A stretch of 64,000 nucleotides of DNA from JAWXUU01 sp044426085 (GTDB lineage Bacteria > Bacillota > Clostridia > Christensenellales > CAMQZB01): NCBI GenBank assembly GCA_044426085.1, contig JAWXUU010000007.1:1-64000 (forward strand). The letters run 5' to 3'. Made by a program: the position numbers and the translations under genes. Positions 24,050 to 32,067 of the stretch are shown piece by piece (positions within the stretch are counted from its first letter, which is position 1; each line of letters opens with the position of its first letter). The notes below the pieces were generated by a model that saw only the letters and a list, made by a program, of their open reading frames with translations, was not told where the DNA came from and ran no database searches.

Positions 24050-24895
24050 TTACCCCATATATGGTGTTACTACAACATCATCTTCTGTTTCATAATAATA
24101 AACAGTTCCCGCTGGAAGTCCGATGATTTCGATATACACGCCATCAGTGAAACCAACTTCGATTTCTTGATTATAGAATGTACCTTCTTCATCACGCAAT
24201 GTTACATACGCTGTTGAACCTGAGAATGAAATTTTTGAAATTGGAGCAATAACAACATCTTCAACGCTTCCGATTTCGATATTTATATCACCAGTCATGC
24301 CGAGATATACTTGATCTACACCGTCGCCTTCCAATGTTGTTTTTACAACATAATATGTTGAGCCAGTGTAGTTCAAACCTTCTTTATCTATGCTTGTTAC
24401 TACGCCTGTATATGAGTTTTCAAATGAAGCTGAAAGTGTGATTTCCACTTCTTGACCAATACTTATAGAGTTGATATCAAGTTCGCTTACACTCGCTTGC
24501 ATCACCATGCCGTCAAAGTCGATAATCTTATATGTTGGATAGCCAGCGTATACGTCGTCGCCTTCGTCTAGGATATACATGATTTCGCCGTCGTGTGGCG
24601 CTTTTAGTGAGTATGCACCAATTTTTGCAACTACGTCATCTTTTTTTACGATTGTGCCATCTTCAACTTGGAACTTGATTGTTCCATTTACTGGAGAATA
24701 AACAGTTGTGATGTCTTCAGCCACAACAGATGCACTTGAAACAATAACTTTCTGGATTGTTCCCGTTTCCATTGTGAATGTATCGTATTTTTCTTCTTCG
24801 TTTGGCTGATTTGCCACAACAACAGCAATTACGATTGCAATGATAACGATAAGCACTACTGCTATGTAGATTTTCTTTTTAGTTTTAGCTTTCAT
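24050..24895 (-). CDS. Membrane-fusion (HlyD/MacA-like) adaptor protein
   Basis: A 281-residue protein with an N-terminal membrane anchor (about 8-28, VVLIVIIAIVIAVVVA), then a lipoyl-like hairpin region (VYSPVNGTIKFQVEDGTIVKKDDVVAKIG...) and beta-barrel domains (about 120-280). It is shorter than Gram-negative MacA because the long coiled-coil hairpin is missing, as usual in Gram-positive adaptors. First gene of the five-gene exporter/two-component operon; ATG with AGGAG. Confidence 0.88.
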   Translation of the reverse strand: MKAKTKKKIYIAVVLIVIIAIVIAVVVANQPNEEEKYDTFTMETGTIQKVIVSSASVVAEDITTVYSPVNGTIKFQVEDGTIVKKDDVVAKIGAYSLKAPHDGEIMYILDEGDDVYAGYPTYKIIDFDGMVMQASVSELDINSISIGQEVEITLSASFENSYTGVVTSIDKEGLNYTGSTYYVVKTTLEGDGVDQVYLGMTGDINIEIGSVEDVVIAPISKISFSGSTAYVTLRDEEGTFYNQEIEVGFTDGVYIEIIGLPAGTVYYYETEDDVVVTPYMG

Positions 24896-24923
24896 TTTAT
24901 ATCTCCTAAAATTACAAATTAAT

Positions 24924-24966
24924 ACTTTTTTATAAACATCGCAAAGTATATAACTTTTTTATAAAC
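24924..24966 (-). repeat. Direct repeat pair upstream of the exporter operon
   Basis: The 14-mer ACTTTTTTATAAAC (plus strand) occurs at 24924-24937 and 24953-24966, 29 bp apart, directly ahead of the adaptor gene. A -10-like TATACT lies between the copies with no good -35. This is the layout of an activator-dependent promoter, so the operon's own OmpR-type regulator is the obvious candidate binder. Confidence 0.4.
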
Positions 24967-24978
24967 TTATAATAAACA

Positions 24979-25004
24979 ATAAGTGTCACAAATATGACAC
25001 TTAT
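24979..25004 (-). terminator. Hairpin after the ECF S-component gene
   Basis: Perfect 10-bp stem ATAAGTGTCA/TGACACTTAT with a 6-nt loop, 9 nt past the stop at 25013. The T run is poor, so it could equally be an operator for the downstream exporter operon. Confidence 0.45.
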
Positions 25005-25012
25005 ACATTTTA

Positions 25013-25780
25013 TCAAATATTTTTCCAACTGTCTAGCAAGTTGGTCTTGTTTTTTATGAAATAAAATAAATTTACCCCGACGATGATTGAAATGATGCCG
25101 TTTAGCAATGTTGCCGGCAAGCTTATTGCCGATAAAATCAGGCTTGCAGAAAGTGGCGTGCCTGTCATTATCATATACTGAACTGCGCCTAGGGAAAATT
25201 CTCCCACTAAGTTGACAAATACCCCGCATGTGCATGCAAATAAGGCACATTTATAGTCGTCATTTTTGTTTTTCGCAAAAAAGTAGCCAATGAGCATGAA
25301 TACTGCAAGAATATATGCACCTATATATAAAAGTGACGAGAAAGAAAGCGTTACATCGATGCTTTCAATATATATAATGCCGTCGGTTGCAAGATAAGTT
25401 GCGTGAATAGCAACGCCGATTGCAAGGAAAAAGACTCCTAGCGCCAGCACGATTGCGTTGATTTTTTCAGATAGTTTTTTGTTTGCTATTGCATATACCA
25501 AACTGCATGTGACACCCATCAAAAACTTCAAAATTATCGTTTTTGGTGCGTATAGATGATAGCCGTTCAGAAGGTCATAAAGACCCATGCCAACGCTTCC
25601 TGCAATCCCGCCAATTGCACCGCCAAACATCAGTGAAAACAGCAAGACAAACATGTTGCCAAAATGCAAAAATGGATTGCCAACTGGGGCTGGGATTGGT
25701 ATTTTTATATACAATATTATATAGCACAGTGCTGAAAGAAGTGATAGCAGCACTGTTTTTTTTGTTGAGATTTTGTTCAA
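25013..25780 (-). CDS. ECF transporter S component, substrate unknown
   Basis: A 255-residue, very hydrophobic protein with six or more predicted membrane helices. The pattern fits ECF S components: a basic start, SALCYIILYIKIPIPAPVGNPFLHFGNMF in helix 1-2 (key words IPIPAP, FLHFGNM), and Gly-rich GGAIGGIAGSVGMGLYDLLNGY. The start is a TTG at 25778-25780 with AAGGAG at 8 nt; no ATG fits. It follows a ROK kinase gene by 40 nt on the same strand. The ATPase and T subunits are not in the window, so it likely shares a common ECF module. Confidence 0.75.
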   Translation of the reverse strand: MNKISTKKTVLLSLLSALCYIILYIKIPIPAPVGNPFLHFGNMFVLLFSLMFGGAIGGIAGSVGMGLYDLLNGYHLYAPKTIILKFLMGVTCSLVYAIANKKLSEKINAIVLALGVFFLAIGVAIHATYLATDGIIYIESIDVTLSFSSLLYIGAYILAVFMLIGYFFAKNKNDDYKCALFACTCGVFVNLVGEFSLGAVQYMIMTGTPLSASLILSAISLPATLLNGIISIIVGVNLFYFIKNKTNLLDSWKNI

Positions 25781-25820
25781 ATTTTAAGCTCCTTATGTAT
25801 GGTATTATATTATTGTTTAA

Positions 25821-26771
25821 TCACGATATAATTTTCCACAAGAATGCCGCACCAACAATGCCCGCTTGATAGCCAAGTTCGGCTGATACAATCTTTGTGT
25901 GATTATCTTTATCGTATGTTTCCCTTTCCACAATTTCGCGGACAGGGATAAGCAAGTTTTCCTTTTCGTTTGCGACGCCACCGCCAAGGCAGATAACATC
26001 TGGTTGGAATATGTTTATCACGCTTGCAAGACCGCTTGCAAGATACTCTTGATATTCTTGCACCACTTGCATTGCTGTTTCGTCACCTTTTCTTGAATAG
26101 TCGTAGGCTAGTCTGCCGTTGACTTGGTCTATGCTTGAAACTTCATTCCACATTGCGCTTTGTTTGTTTGCAAGCATTTTTTCCTTTGTTGTTGCAATTA
26201 GCCCCGTTGCTGAAGAATACGCTTCAAAACAACCCTTTCTTCCGCAAGTGCAATCTCTTCCGCCAACGCTTATCACCATGTGTCCAATTTCGCCACCTGA
26301 GAACATTGAGCCTTGCAAGATTTTGCCATCGACAATTATTCCGCTTCCCACACCTGTGCCGAGAGTTATTGCTATCATATCTTTGACATCTCTGCCCGCG
26401 CCGAAAATATATTCCGCAACGGCGGCTGCGTTTGCATCGTTATCGACAAACACTTTTCTTTGAAGTTTCTTTTCTAGGTAGTCCTTCATCATCACGTTGT
26501 GGGCATCGAGGTTGTTTGAATATATAAGCTCCCCTTTCACGTTGTTCACCGTTCCTGGCGTGCCAATGCCAATCTTTTCAATCTTATCCAAAGTGATTCC
26601 AAATTCACACGCGACATCACTGCACAGCTGTGCCATATCGTCCATGATAGATTCTGAACTTCTAGGACAGTTTGTCTTTATGCTTTTCGATAGCAAAACT
26701 TCCCCATTTTCACTCACAATACCCGCCTTGATGTTTGTTCCGCCAAGGTCGATTCCAATGTAATATTTCAT
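25821..26771 (-). CDS. ROK-family sugar kinase (glucokinase-like)
   Basis: A 316-residue ROK kinase. The phosphate-binding DLGGTNIKAG motif is at 8-17, the catalytic Asp lies in VDNDANAAA (about 106), the zinc signature CTCGRKGC in the middle and FEAYSSATGL after it. A C-terminal GGGVANEKENLL closes the nucleotide site. Family members phosphorylate glucose or N-acetylated hexoses. No DNA-binding extension is present, so it is an enzyme, not a NagC-type repressor. ATG with GGAGG; own promoter upstream. Confidence 0.9.
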   Translation of the reverse strand: MKYYIGIDLGGTNIKAGIVSENGEVLLSKSIKTNCPRSSESIMDDMAQLCSDVACEFGITLDKIEKIGIGTPGTVNNVKGELIYSNNLDAHNVMMKDYLEKKLQRKVFVDNDANAAAVAEYIFGAGRDVKDMIAITLGTGVGSGIIVDGKILQGSMFSGGEIGHMVISVGGRDCTCGRKGCFEAYSSATGLIATTKEKMLANKQSAMWNEVSSIDQVNGRLAYDYSRKGDETAMQVVQEYQEYLASGLASVINIFQPDVICLGGGVANEKENLLIPVREIVERETYDKDNHTKIVSAELGYQAGIVGAAFLWKIIS

Positions 26772-26840
26772 TTTTTACCTCCGATGTATTTCATCATAAT
26801 TATACAATTTTTCGTATTAATATTTTCTTATCATTTTAGT

Positions 26841-26869
26841 ATTATAACAAAATTTTATTGATTTTACAA
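26841..26869 (-). promoter_or_regulatory. Promoter of the ROK kinase gene
   Basis: Minus strand: -35 TTGTAA (26864-26869), 17-bp spacer, -10 TATAAT (26841-26846), about 65 nt before the ATG. Confidence 0.55.
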
Positions 26870-27082
26870 TAGCTTTTTACAATTTAATTTAAATTAAGTT
26901 TATTTAACTTATAAAATTAGACTCAAGTGTAAAAAAATACGTATTTTTGATTATTATTTCACATAGTTTTAATATATTATTTGAACATTGCCTTTATTTT
27001 AACAAAGTTACCAAAATGGTATTTTTGACATTAAAAAGTGAATAAAAATACAAAAAATTATTATTTTTTTTTGGGTTGGCTA

Positions 27083-27111
27083 TTGACTTTAGTTGCCATG
27101 TAGTTTATACT
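27083..27111 (+). promoter_or_regulatory. Promoter of the pyruvate:ferredoxin oxidoreductase gene
   Basis: -35 TTGACT (27083-27088), 17-bp spacer, -10 TATACT (27106-27111), followed by AGGAGG ahead of the ATG at 27174. The rest of the 400-bp intergenic gap is AT-rich with no gene. Confidence 0.7.
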
Positions 27112-27173
27112 ATATTTTGGAATATAAAATATTCTTAATATATTATTATGATTTTATTTAGGAGGATATCTCA

Positions 27174-30100
27174 ATGAAGAAAATGACAATTGACGGTAAT
27201 ACCGCGGCGTCTCATGTGGCTTATGCCTTTAGTGAAGTTGCGGCTATTTATCCAATCACTCCATCTTCACCAATGGCGGAAGTCGCTGATGAATGGTCTG
27301 CTGTAGGCAGAAAAAATGTGTTTGGTAACTCTCTCAGAATGGCTGAAATGCAATCTGAAGCTGGTGCGGCTGGTGCTGTTCACGGTTCTCTCGTGGCTGG
27401 TTCACTCACAACAACTTACACTGCATCTCAAGGCTTGCTTTTGATGATTCCAAACATGTACAAAATTGCTGGTGAATTGTTGCCAACAGTTTTCCACGTT
27501 TCTGCTCGTGCACTTGCTGCTCATGCCCTTTCAATCTTTGGTGATCATTCGGACGTTATGGCTTGTAGAAACACTGGTTTTGCAATGCTTGCAAGTTCAT
27601 CAGTTCAAGAAGCAATGGACTTAGGTCTTGTTTCTCACCTTTCTACACTTACTTCAAAAGTTCCTTTCCTTCATTTCTTTGATGGTTTCAGAACTTCTCA
27701 TGAAGTTTCAAAAATCGACGTTATCGATTATGAAGAAATGAAACCTCTTATCGATATGGACGCAGTTGCTGATTTCAGAGCAAGAGCTTTGAACCCAGAA
27801 CATCCACATCAAAAAGGTACTGCTCAAAACCCAGATATCTACTTCCAAAACAGAGAAGCTGCAAACAAATATTACAACGCAGTTCCTGCAATCGTTGAAG
27901 AAAATATGGCTAAAGTTTCTGCAATCACAGGAAGAAGCTATAACCTATTTGATTTCTACGGCGCTGAAGATGCAACAGAAGTTATCGTTTTGATGGGCTC
28001 TGGTGCAGACACTTGTATGGAAGCTATTGATTATTTGAACGCTAACGGCAAAAAAGTTGGTATGATTCAAGTCAGACTTTACCGTCCATTCGTTCAAGAA
28101 AAATTCATCGGTGCAATTCCAGCGTCTTGTAAAAAAATCGCTGTTCTTGACAGAACTAAAGAACCTGGTTCTATGGGTGAACCACTATACCTTGACGTTT
28201 GCTCTACTCTTCTTGAACAAGGCAAAAAAGATATCGACGTTGTTGGCGGAAGATACGGTCTTGGCTCTAAAGAATTCACTCCTTCAATGATTGGCGCAAT
28301 CTTTGCTAACCTTGAATTGGAAACTCCTAAAAACCACTTCACTGTTGGTATTGTGGACGACGTGACAAACACTTCTCTTCCAGCGGGCGACAAAATCGAC
28401 GCTTCTCCTGAAGGTATGATCCGTTGCAAATTCTATGGTCTTGGCTCAGACGGTACTGTTGGTGCAAACAAAAACTCAATCAAAATCATCGGTGACCACA
28501 CTGATAAATACGCTCAAGGTTACTTCGTTTATGACTCTAAGAAATCTGGTGGTATCACAATTTCCCACTTGAGATTCGGTGACCAACCAATCAAATCAGC
28601 ATACCTTATTGACACTGCTGACTTCATCGCTTGTCATAACTCTTCATACGTTACTCGTTACGATATGATCACTGACCTTAAAGAAGGCGGTATTTTCCTT
28701 TTGAACTCTGCTTGGAGCTCTCTTGAAGCAATGGAAGCTAATCTTCCTGCATCAGTGAAAAATGCCATCGCTAAAAAAGGCGCTAAACTTTACAATTTGA
28801 ACGCTCTTGACGTTACTGCAAAAGTTGGTCTTGGAAACAGAATCAACGCGGTTATGCAAGCTGCATTCTTCAAACTTGCTGAAGTTATTCCATACGAAGA
28901 AGCTTCAGATTATATGAAACAAGCTGTTAAAAAATCATACGGCAAAAAAGGTGACGCGGTTGTTAAAATGAACTGTGACGCAATTGACCTTGCCATTGAT
29001 GCTCTTGTTGAAATCGCTTACCCAGAATCATGGGCGACTACAACTGAAGGTGCTCCACTTGCTTCTATCCCTGCAAATGAATATTTCGAAACTGTTGTTC
29101 ATCCAATTCTTGCACAAGAAGGGGACAAACTTCCAGTTTCTGCTTTCAATGCTGACGGCTCTGTTCCAACAGCTACAACTCAATTCGAAAAACGTGGTAT
29201 TGCAAACAAAGTTCCAAAATGGATCAAAGAAAACTGTATCCAATGTAACCAATGTTCTTTCGTTTGTCCTCACGCAGTTATCAGACCAGTTGTTTGTGAA
29301 TCTGTTGCTGACGCTCCTGCTTCTTTCGAAACAAAAGATTGCACTGGCAAACCTGGCTTCCAATACAGAATGCAAATTTCTCCACTAGACTGCTCTGGTT
29401 GTGGCGTTTGTGCAAATGTTTGTCCTGCTAAGAACAAAGCTTTGGAAATGGTTACTCTTGCTTCTGTTGTTGAAGTTGAAACTGCAAACTATGAATATTC
29501 ACTTGCTGTTCCTGAAATTCCAAACACATTCAACAAATTCAGCGTTAAAGGTAGCCAATTCGAACAACCATTGTTTGAATTCTCTGGCGCTTGTGCTGGT
29601 TGTGGCGAAACTCCTTACGTTAAAGTTATCACTCAATTGTTCGGTGACAGAATGGTGATTGCAAACGCAACTGGTTGTTCTTCAATCTACGGCGGTTCTG
29701 CACCAACTTGTCCTTACACTGTTAACAAAAAAGGTCACGGTCCTGCTTGGGCAAACAGCTTGTTCGAAGATAACGCAGAATTCGGTTACGGCATGAATCT
29801 TGCATACGCTGCAAAACGTGCTAACCTAACTGAAAACATGCAAAATGCTATCGCACTTGGTGTAGACGCTGATACAGCTGCTGCTTACCAAACTTGGATT
29901 GACAATAAAAATGATGCTGAAGCTTCTAAAACTGCAACTGAAGCTGTGAAAGCAACATTCGGAAAAGCTTACGATGGCGAACTTGGCGAACTTGTTGCAA
30001 CTATTGAAGCTGCTGCTGATTGCCTAGTTAAAAAATCAATCTGGATCTTCGGTGGCGACGGTTGGGCATACGACATCGGTTACGGCGGTCTTGACCACGT

Positions 30101-30671
30101 TATCGCAATGGGCGAAGATGTGAACATCCTTGTTCTTGACACTGAAGTTTATTCAAACACTGGTGGTCAAGCTTCTAAATCAACTCCAACTGGTGCGATT
30201 GCAAAATTCGCAGCTGCTGGTAAGAACATCAAGAAGAAAGACCTTGGTATGATCGCAATGAGCTACGGATATGTTTATGTTGCACAATGTTCTATGGGTG
30301 CAAACCAAACTCAATTCGTGAATGCAATCAAAGAAGCTGAAGCTTACAATGGTCCTTCACTTATCATCTGCTACGCTCCATGTATTAACCATGGTATCAA
30401 CATGAGCATGACTCAAAACGAAATGAAACGTGCCGTTGAAGCTGGTTACTGGTCACTTTACAGATACAACCCAACTTTGATTGAAGCTGGTAAAAACCCA
30501 TTCACTCTTGACAGCAAAAACCAAACTACTGAAAAATACCAAGACTTCATTGGTTCAGAAGTTAGATATGCTTCACTCAAGAAACAAAATCCAGAAAAAG
30601 CTACTGCTCTCTTCGAAAGAGCTGAAGTTGAAGCTGCAAACAGAATTGAGTCTTACAAAAAACTTACTTAA
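27174..30671 (+). CDS. nifJ: Pyruvate:ferredoxin (flavodoxin) oxidoreductase
   Basis: An 1165-residue, full-length single-chain enzyme that decarboxylates pyruvate to acetyl-CoA with reduction of ferredoxin; central to anaerobic energy metabolism. Domains in order: pyrimidine-binding domain (about 1-250, YAFSEVAAIYPITPSSPM), domains II-III with GSMGEPLYLDV, an insert with two 4Fe-4S motifs (CIQCNQCSFVCPHA and CSGCGVCANVCPA, about 690-760), then the thiamine-diphosphate domain (GACAGCGETPYVK; GDGWAYDIGYGGLDHV; NTGGQASKSTPTG). A Cys in the C-terminal region (CYAPCINHG) matches the fourth cluster ligand area. Monocistronic, strong promoter and terminator; codon use suggests high expression. Confidence 0.97.
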   Translation: MKKMTIDGNTAASHVAYAFSEVAAIYPITPSSPMAEVADEWSAVGRKNVFGNSLRMAEMQSEAGAAGAVHGSLVAGSLTTTYTASQGLLLMIPNMYKIAGELLPTVFHVSARALAAHALSIFGDHSDVMACRNTGFAMLASSSVQEAMDLGLVSHLSTLTSKVPFLHFFDGFRTSHEVSKIDVIDYEEMKPLIDMDAVADFRARALNPEHPHQKGTAQNPDIYFQNREAANKYYNAVPAIVEENMAKVSAITGRSYNLFDFYGAEDATEVIVLMGSGADTCMEAIDYLNANGKKVGMIQVRLYRPFVQEKFIGAIPASCKKIAVLDRTKEPGSMGEPLYLDVCSTLLEQGKKDIDVVGGRYGLGSKEFTPSMIGAIFANLELETPKNHFTVGIVDDVTNTSLPAGDKIDASPEGMIRCKFYGLGSDGTVGANKNSIKIIGDHTDKYAQGYFVYDSKKSGGITISHLRFGDQPIKSAYLIDTADFIACHNSSYVTRYDMITDLKEGGIFLLNSAWSSLEAMEANLPASVKNAIAKKGAKLYNLNALDVTAKVGLGNRINAVMQAAFFKLAEVIPYEEASDYMKQAVKKSYGKKGDAVVKMNCDAIDLAIDALVEIAYPESWATTTEGAPLASIPANEYFETVVHPILAQEGDKLPVSAFNADGSVPTATTQFEKRGIANKVPKWIKENCIQCNQCSFVCPHAVIRPVVCESVADAPASFETKDCTGKPGFQYRMQISPLDCSGCGVCANVCPAKNKALEMVTLASVVEVETANYEYSLAVPEIPNTFNKFSVKGSQFEQPLFEFSGACAGCGETPYVKVITQLFGDRMVIANATGCSSIYGGSAPTCPYTVNKKGHGPAWANSLFEDNAEFGYGMNLAYAAKRANLTENMQNAIALGVDADTAAAYQTWIDNKNDAEASKTATEAVKATFGKAYDGELGELVATIEAAADCLVKKSIWIFGGDGWAYDIGYGGLDHVIAMGEDVNILVLDTEVYSNTGGQASKSTPTGAIAKFAAAGKNIKKKDLGMIAMSYGYVYVAQCSMGANQTQFVNAIKEAEAYNGPSLIICYAPCINHGINMSMTQNEMKRAVEAGYWSLYRYNPTLIEAGKNPFTLDSKNQTTEKYQDFIGSEVRYASLKKQNPEKATALFERAEVEAANRIESYKKLT

Positions 30672-30700
30672 TTCAAAATGAGATAATCCTATAATATCAA

Positions 30701-30726
30701 AAGGTGTGGAAGACGTTCCACACCTT
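30701..30726 (+). terminator. Terminator of nifJ
   Basis: Perfect 11-bp stem AAGGTGTGGAA/TTCCACACCTT, 4-nt loop, followed by TTTTTT. Confidence 0.9.
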
Positions 30727-30737
30727 TTTTTTATTTA

Positions 30738-30856
30738 GTTTGATTTGTTTAGTTGGTTTGTTGGTTTGTTTGTTTGTTGGTTTGTTTGTTGGTTTGTTTG
30801 TTGGTTTGTTTGTTGGTTTGTTGGTTTGTTGGTTTGTTGGTTTGATTGGTTTTTGA
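30738..30856. repeat. GTTT/GGTTTGTT tandem low-complexity array
   Basis: About 120 bp made almost only of G and T on the plus strand: alternating TTTGTTGG and TTTGTTTGTTGG units, roughly a dozen in total. It lies between the nifJ terminator and the hairpin at 30872. A slippage-prone microsatellite with no coding potential. Confidence 0.85.
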
Positions 30857-30871
30857 TTTTTTGCATAACAA

Positions 30872-30895
30872 AAGGGAGCGTTTGATTGCTCCCTT
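30872..30895. terminator. Bidirectional terminator between nifJ and the exonuclease gene
   Basis: Perfect 8-bp stem AAGGGAGC/GCTCCCTT, 8-nt loop; TATTTTTT follows on the plus strand and TTTTG on the minus strand. Probably ends the convergent exonuclease gene. Confidence 0.7.
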
Positions 30896-30935
30896 ATTTT
30901 TTGATTTATGTTGTTGTATCTTACGTTGTTTTAGC

Positions 30936-32027
30936 TTATGTTTCGTTTTGTTTTGTGCTTGAACCGAGTCTGTTTTCTCTTGCTATTTTTTTATAGCGTT
31001 CTTTTTTTACTTCCTTTTTGTGGTTGCAAAGTGTTTTCCAATCGTCGAATTTCATTTCTGGGATTTCGCCAAGCATTTTTATAAATTCTGATTTTTCCAT
31101 TGTGGAAACCTTTTCGCCGTGGGCAATTCTTCTTTCGAAAAGGATGTCTTTATCCCCTTCTTTTTCGCTGTCTATTATGAGATATTTGCTCCATTTTGCC
31201 ATGCCGTTATATTTGCCACCTAGTGCATATAACCTTGCGATAAGGCGTCTTGTGAAGTTTATATCTTCATATTCCCACGTATCGGAAAAGCAAACACCCT
31301 TGCCGTTTAAAAATGGGCGCGCAGATTTTTCACGCTTTTCTTCTTTTTGCGATTCGATAAAGCTGTGCATTAAAATCTTTTTTGATTTTACAGTTGAAAG
31401 TGCGACTCTTTTTGAATAATTTTCGTCGCCGACAATCACTTGTTCTTTTTTGTTTGTTTGGAATTTCTTTTTATATTTTGTCATGAACTCTTCAAAAGAA
31501 ACACCCAGTTCTTGCAGGATTTTTTCGAATATAGTTGCTGTGACAAAGGCATCTTCATCTGAGCGGTGTGGCAGAAATTCTATTTCGTATCTTTCGGCAA
31601 GTTTAGAAAGACCTTCGAAGTTTTCTGTTTCGAACACTTGTTTGTGGATTTTTTGCACGTCGATATATGAAAATTCTATTCTTTCAAGACCGTATTCGTC
31701 GCACGCGTTGTTCAAAAAGTTTAGGTCATTAGAAATTGAAAAGCCAAGCACAAGCTGTTTTGATTGAAGGATTTCTTTGATTTGATTGTATAAAACGGGA
31801 AATTTTGGTGATTTCATGAAAGCGTCTTCGCTGTATGCCAGTTCGATTCCGTTGCCACCCCTTCCTGAAGATAGCTTGAAAGAAGCGACCATTGGACGCA
31901 TCAAGATGTCTTCCTTTTTTATTTTATTGCAATCTTTATCGAAAACAGCATATCCAAAACTGCACATGCTTGCACCGACGTTTTTTCCGTTGCAACTTTC
32001 TATATCAAACGATACGTATCCTTCCAA
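30936..32027 (-). CDS. DEDDh 3'-5' exonuclease with C-terminal BRCT-like domain
   Basis: A 363-residue protein. Residues 1-170 form a DnaQ-type exonuclease: VSFDIES (Asp8, Glu10), LGFSISNDLNFLN and HRSDEDAFVTA carry the DEDDh residues. Residues about 270-345 (RLIARLYALGGKYNGMAKWSKYLIIDSE... MEKSEFIKML) fit a BRCT domain, so it resembles stand-alone polymerase III epsilon-like or RNase T-like repair proteins. The start is a TTG at 32025-32027 with AGGAG at 7 nt. The ATG further upstream would lie inside proS and lacks a ribosome site. It follows proS by 40 nt. The exact role in repair is unknown. Confidence 0.78.
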   Translation of the reverse strand: MEGYVSFDIESCNGKNVGASMCSFGYAVFDKDCNKIKKEDILMRPMVASFKLSSGRGGNGIELAYSEDAFMKSPKFPVLYNQIKEILQSKQLVLGFSISNDLNFLNNACDEYGLERIEFSYIDVQKIHKQVFETENFEGLSKLAERYEIEFLPHRSDEDAFVTATIFEKILQELGVSFEEFMTKYKKKFQTNKKEQVIVGDENYSKRVALSTVKSKKILMHSFIESQKEEKREKSARPFLNGKGVCFSDTWEYEDINFTRRLIARLYALGGKYNGMAKWSKYLIIDSEKEGDKDILFERRIAHGEKVSTMEKSEFIKMLGEIPEMKFDDWKTLCNHKKEVKKERYKKIARENRLGSSTKQNET

Positions 32028-32067
32028 AACTGTACTCCTATTATGTTTTTTCGTGTTGAATTTTTTG

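Noticed and set aside
29028..29658. Several 80-140-codon frames inside nifJ on both strands
   Set aside because: They are Leu- or Cys/Phe/Arg-rich shadows of the strongly codon-biased nifJ gene.
30738..30856. CRISPR array
   Set aside because: The units are 8-12 bp pure G/T microsatellite repeats without unique spacers; no cas genes are present.
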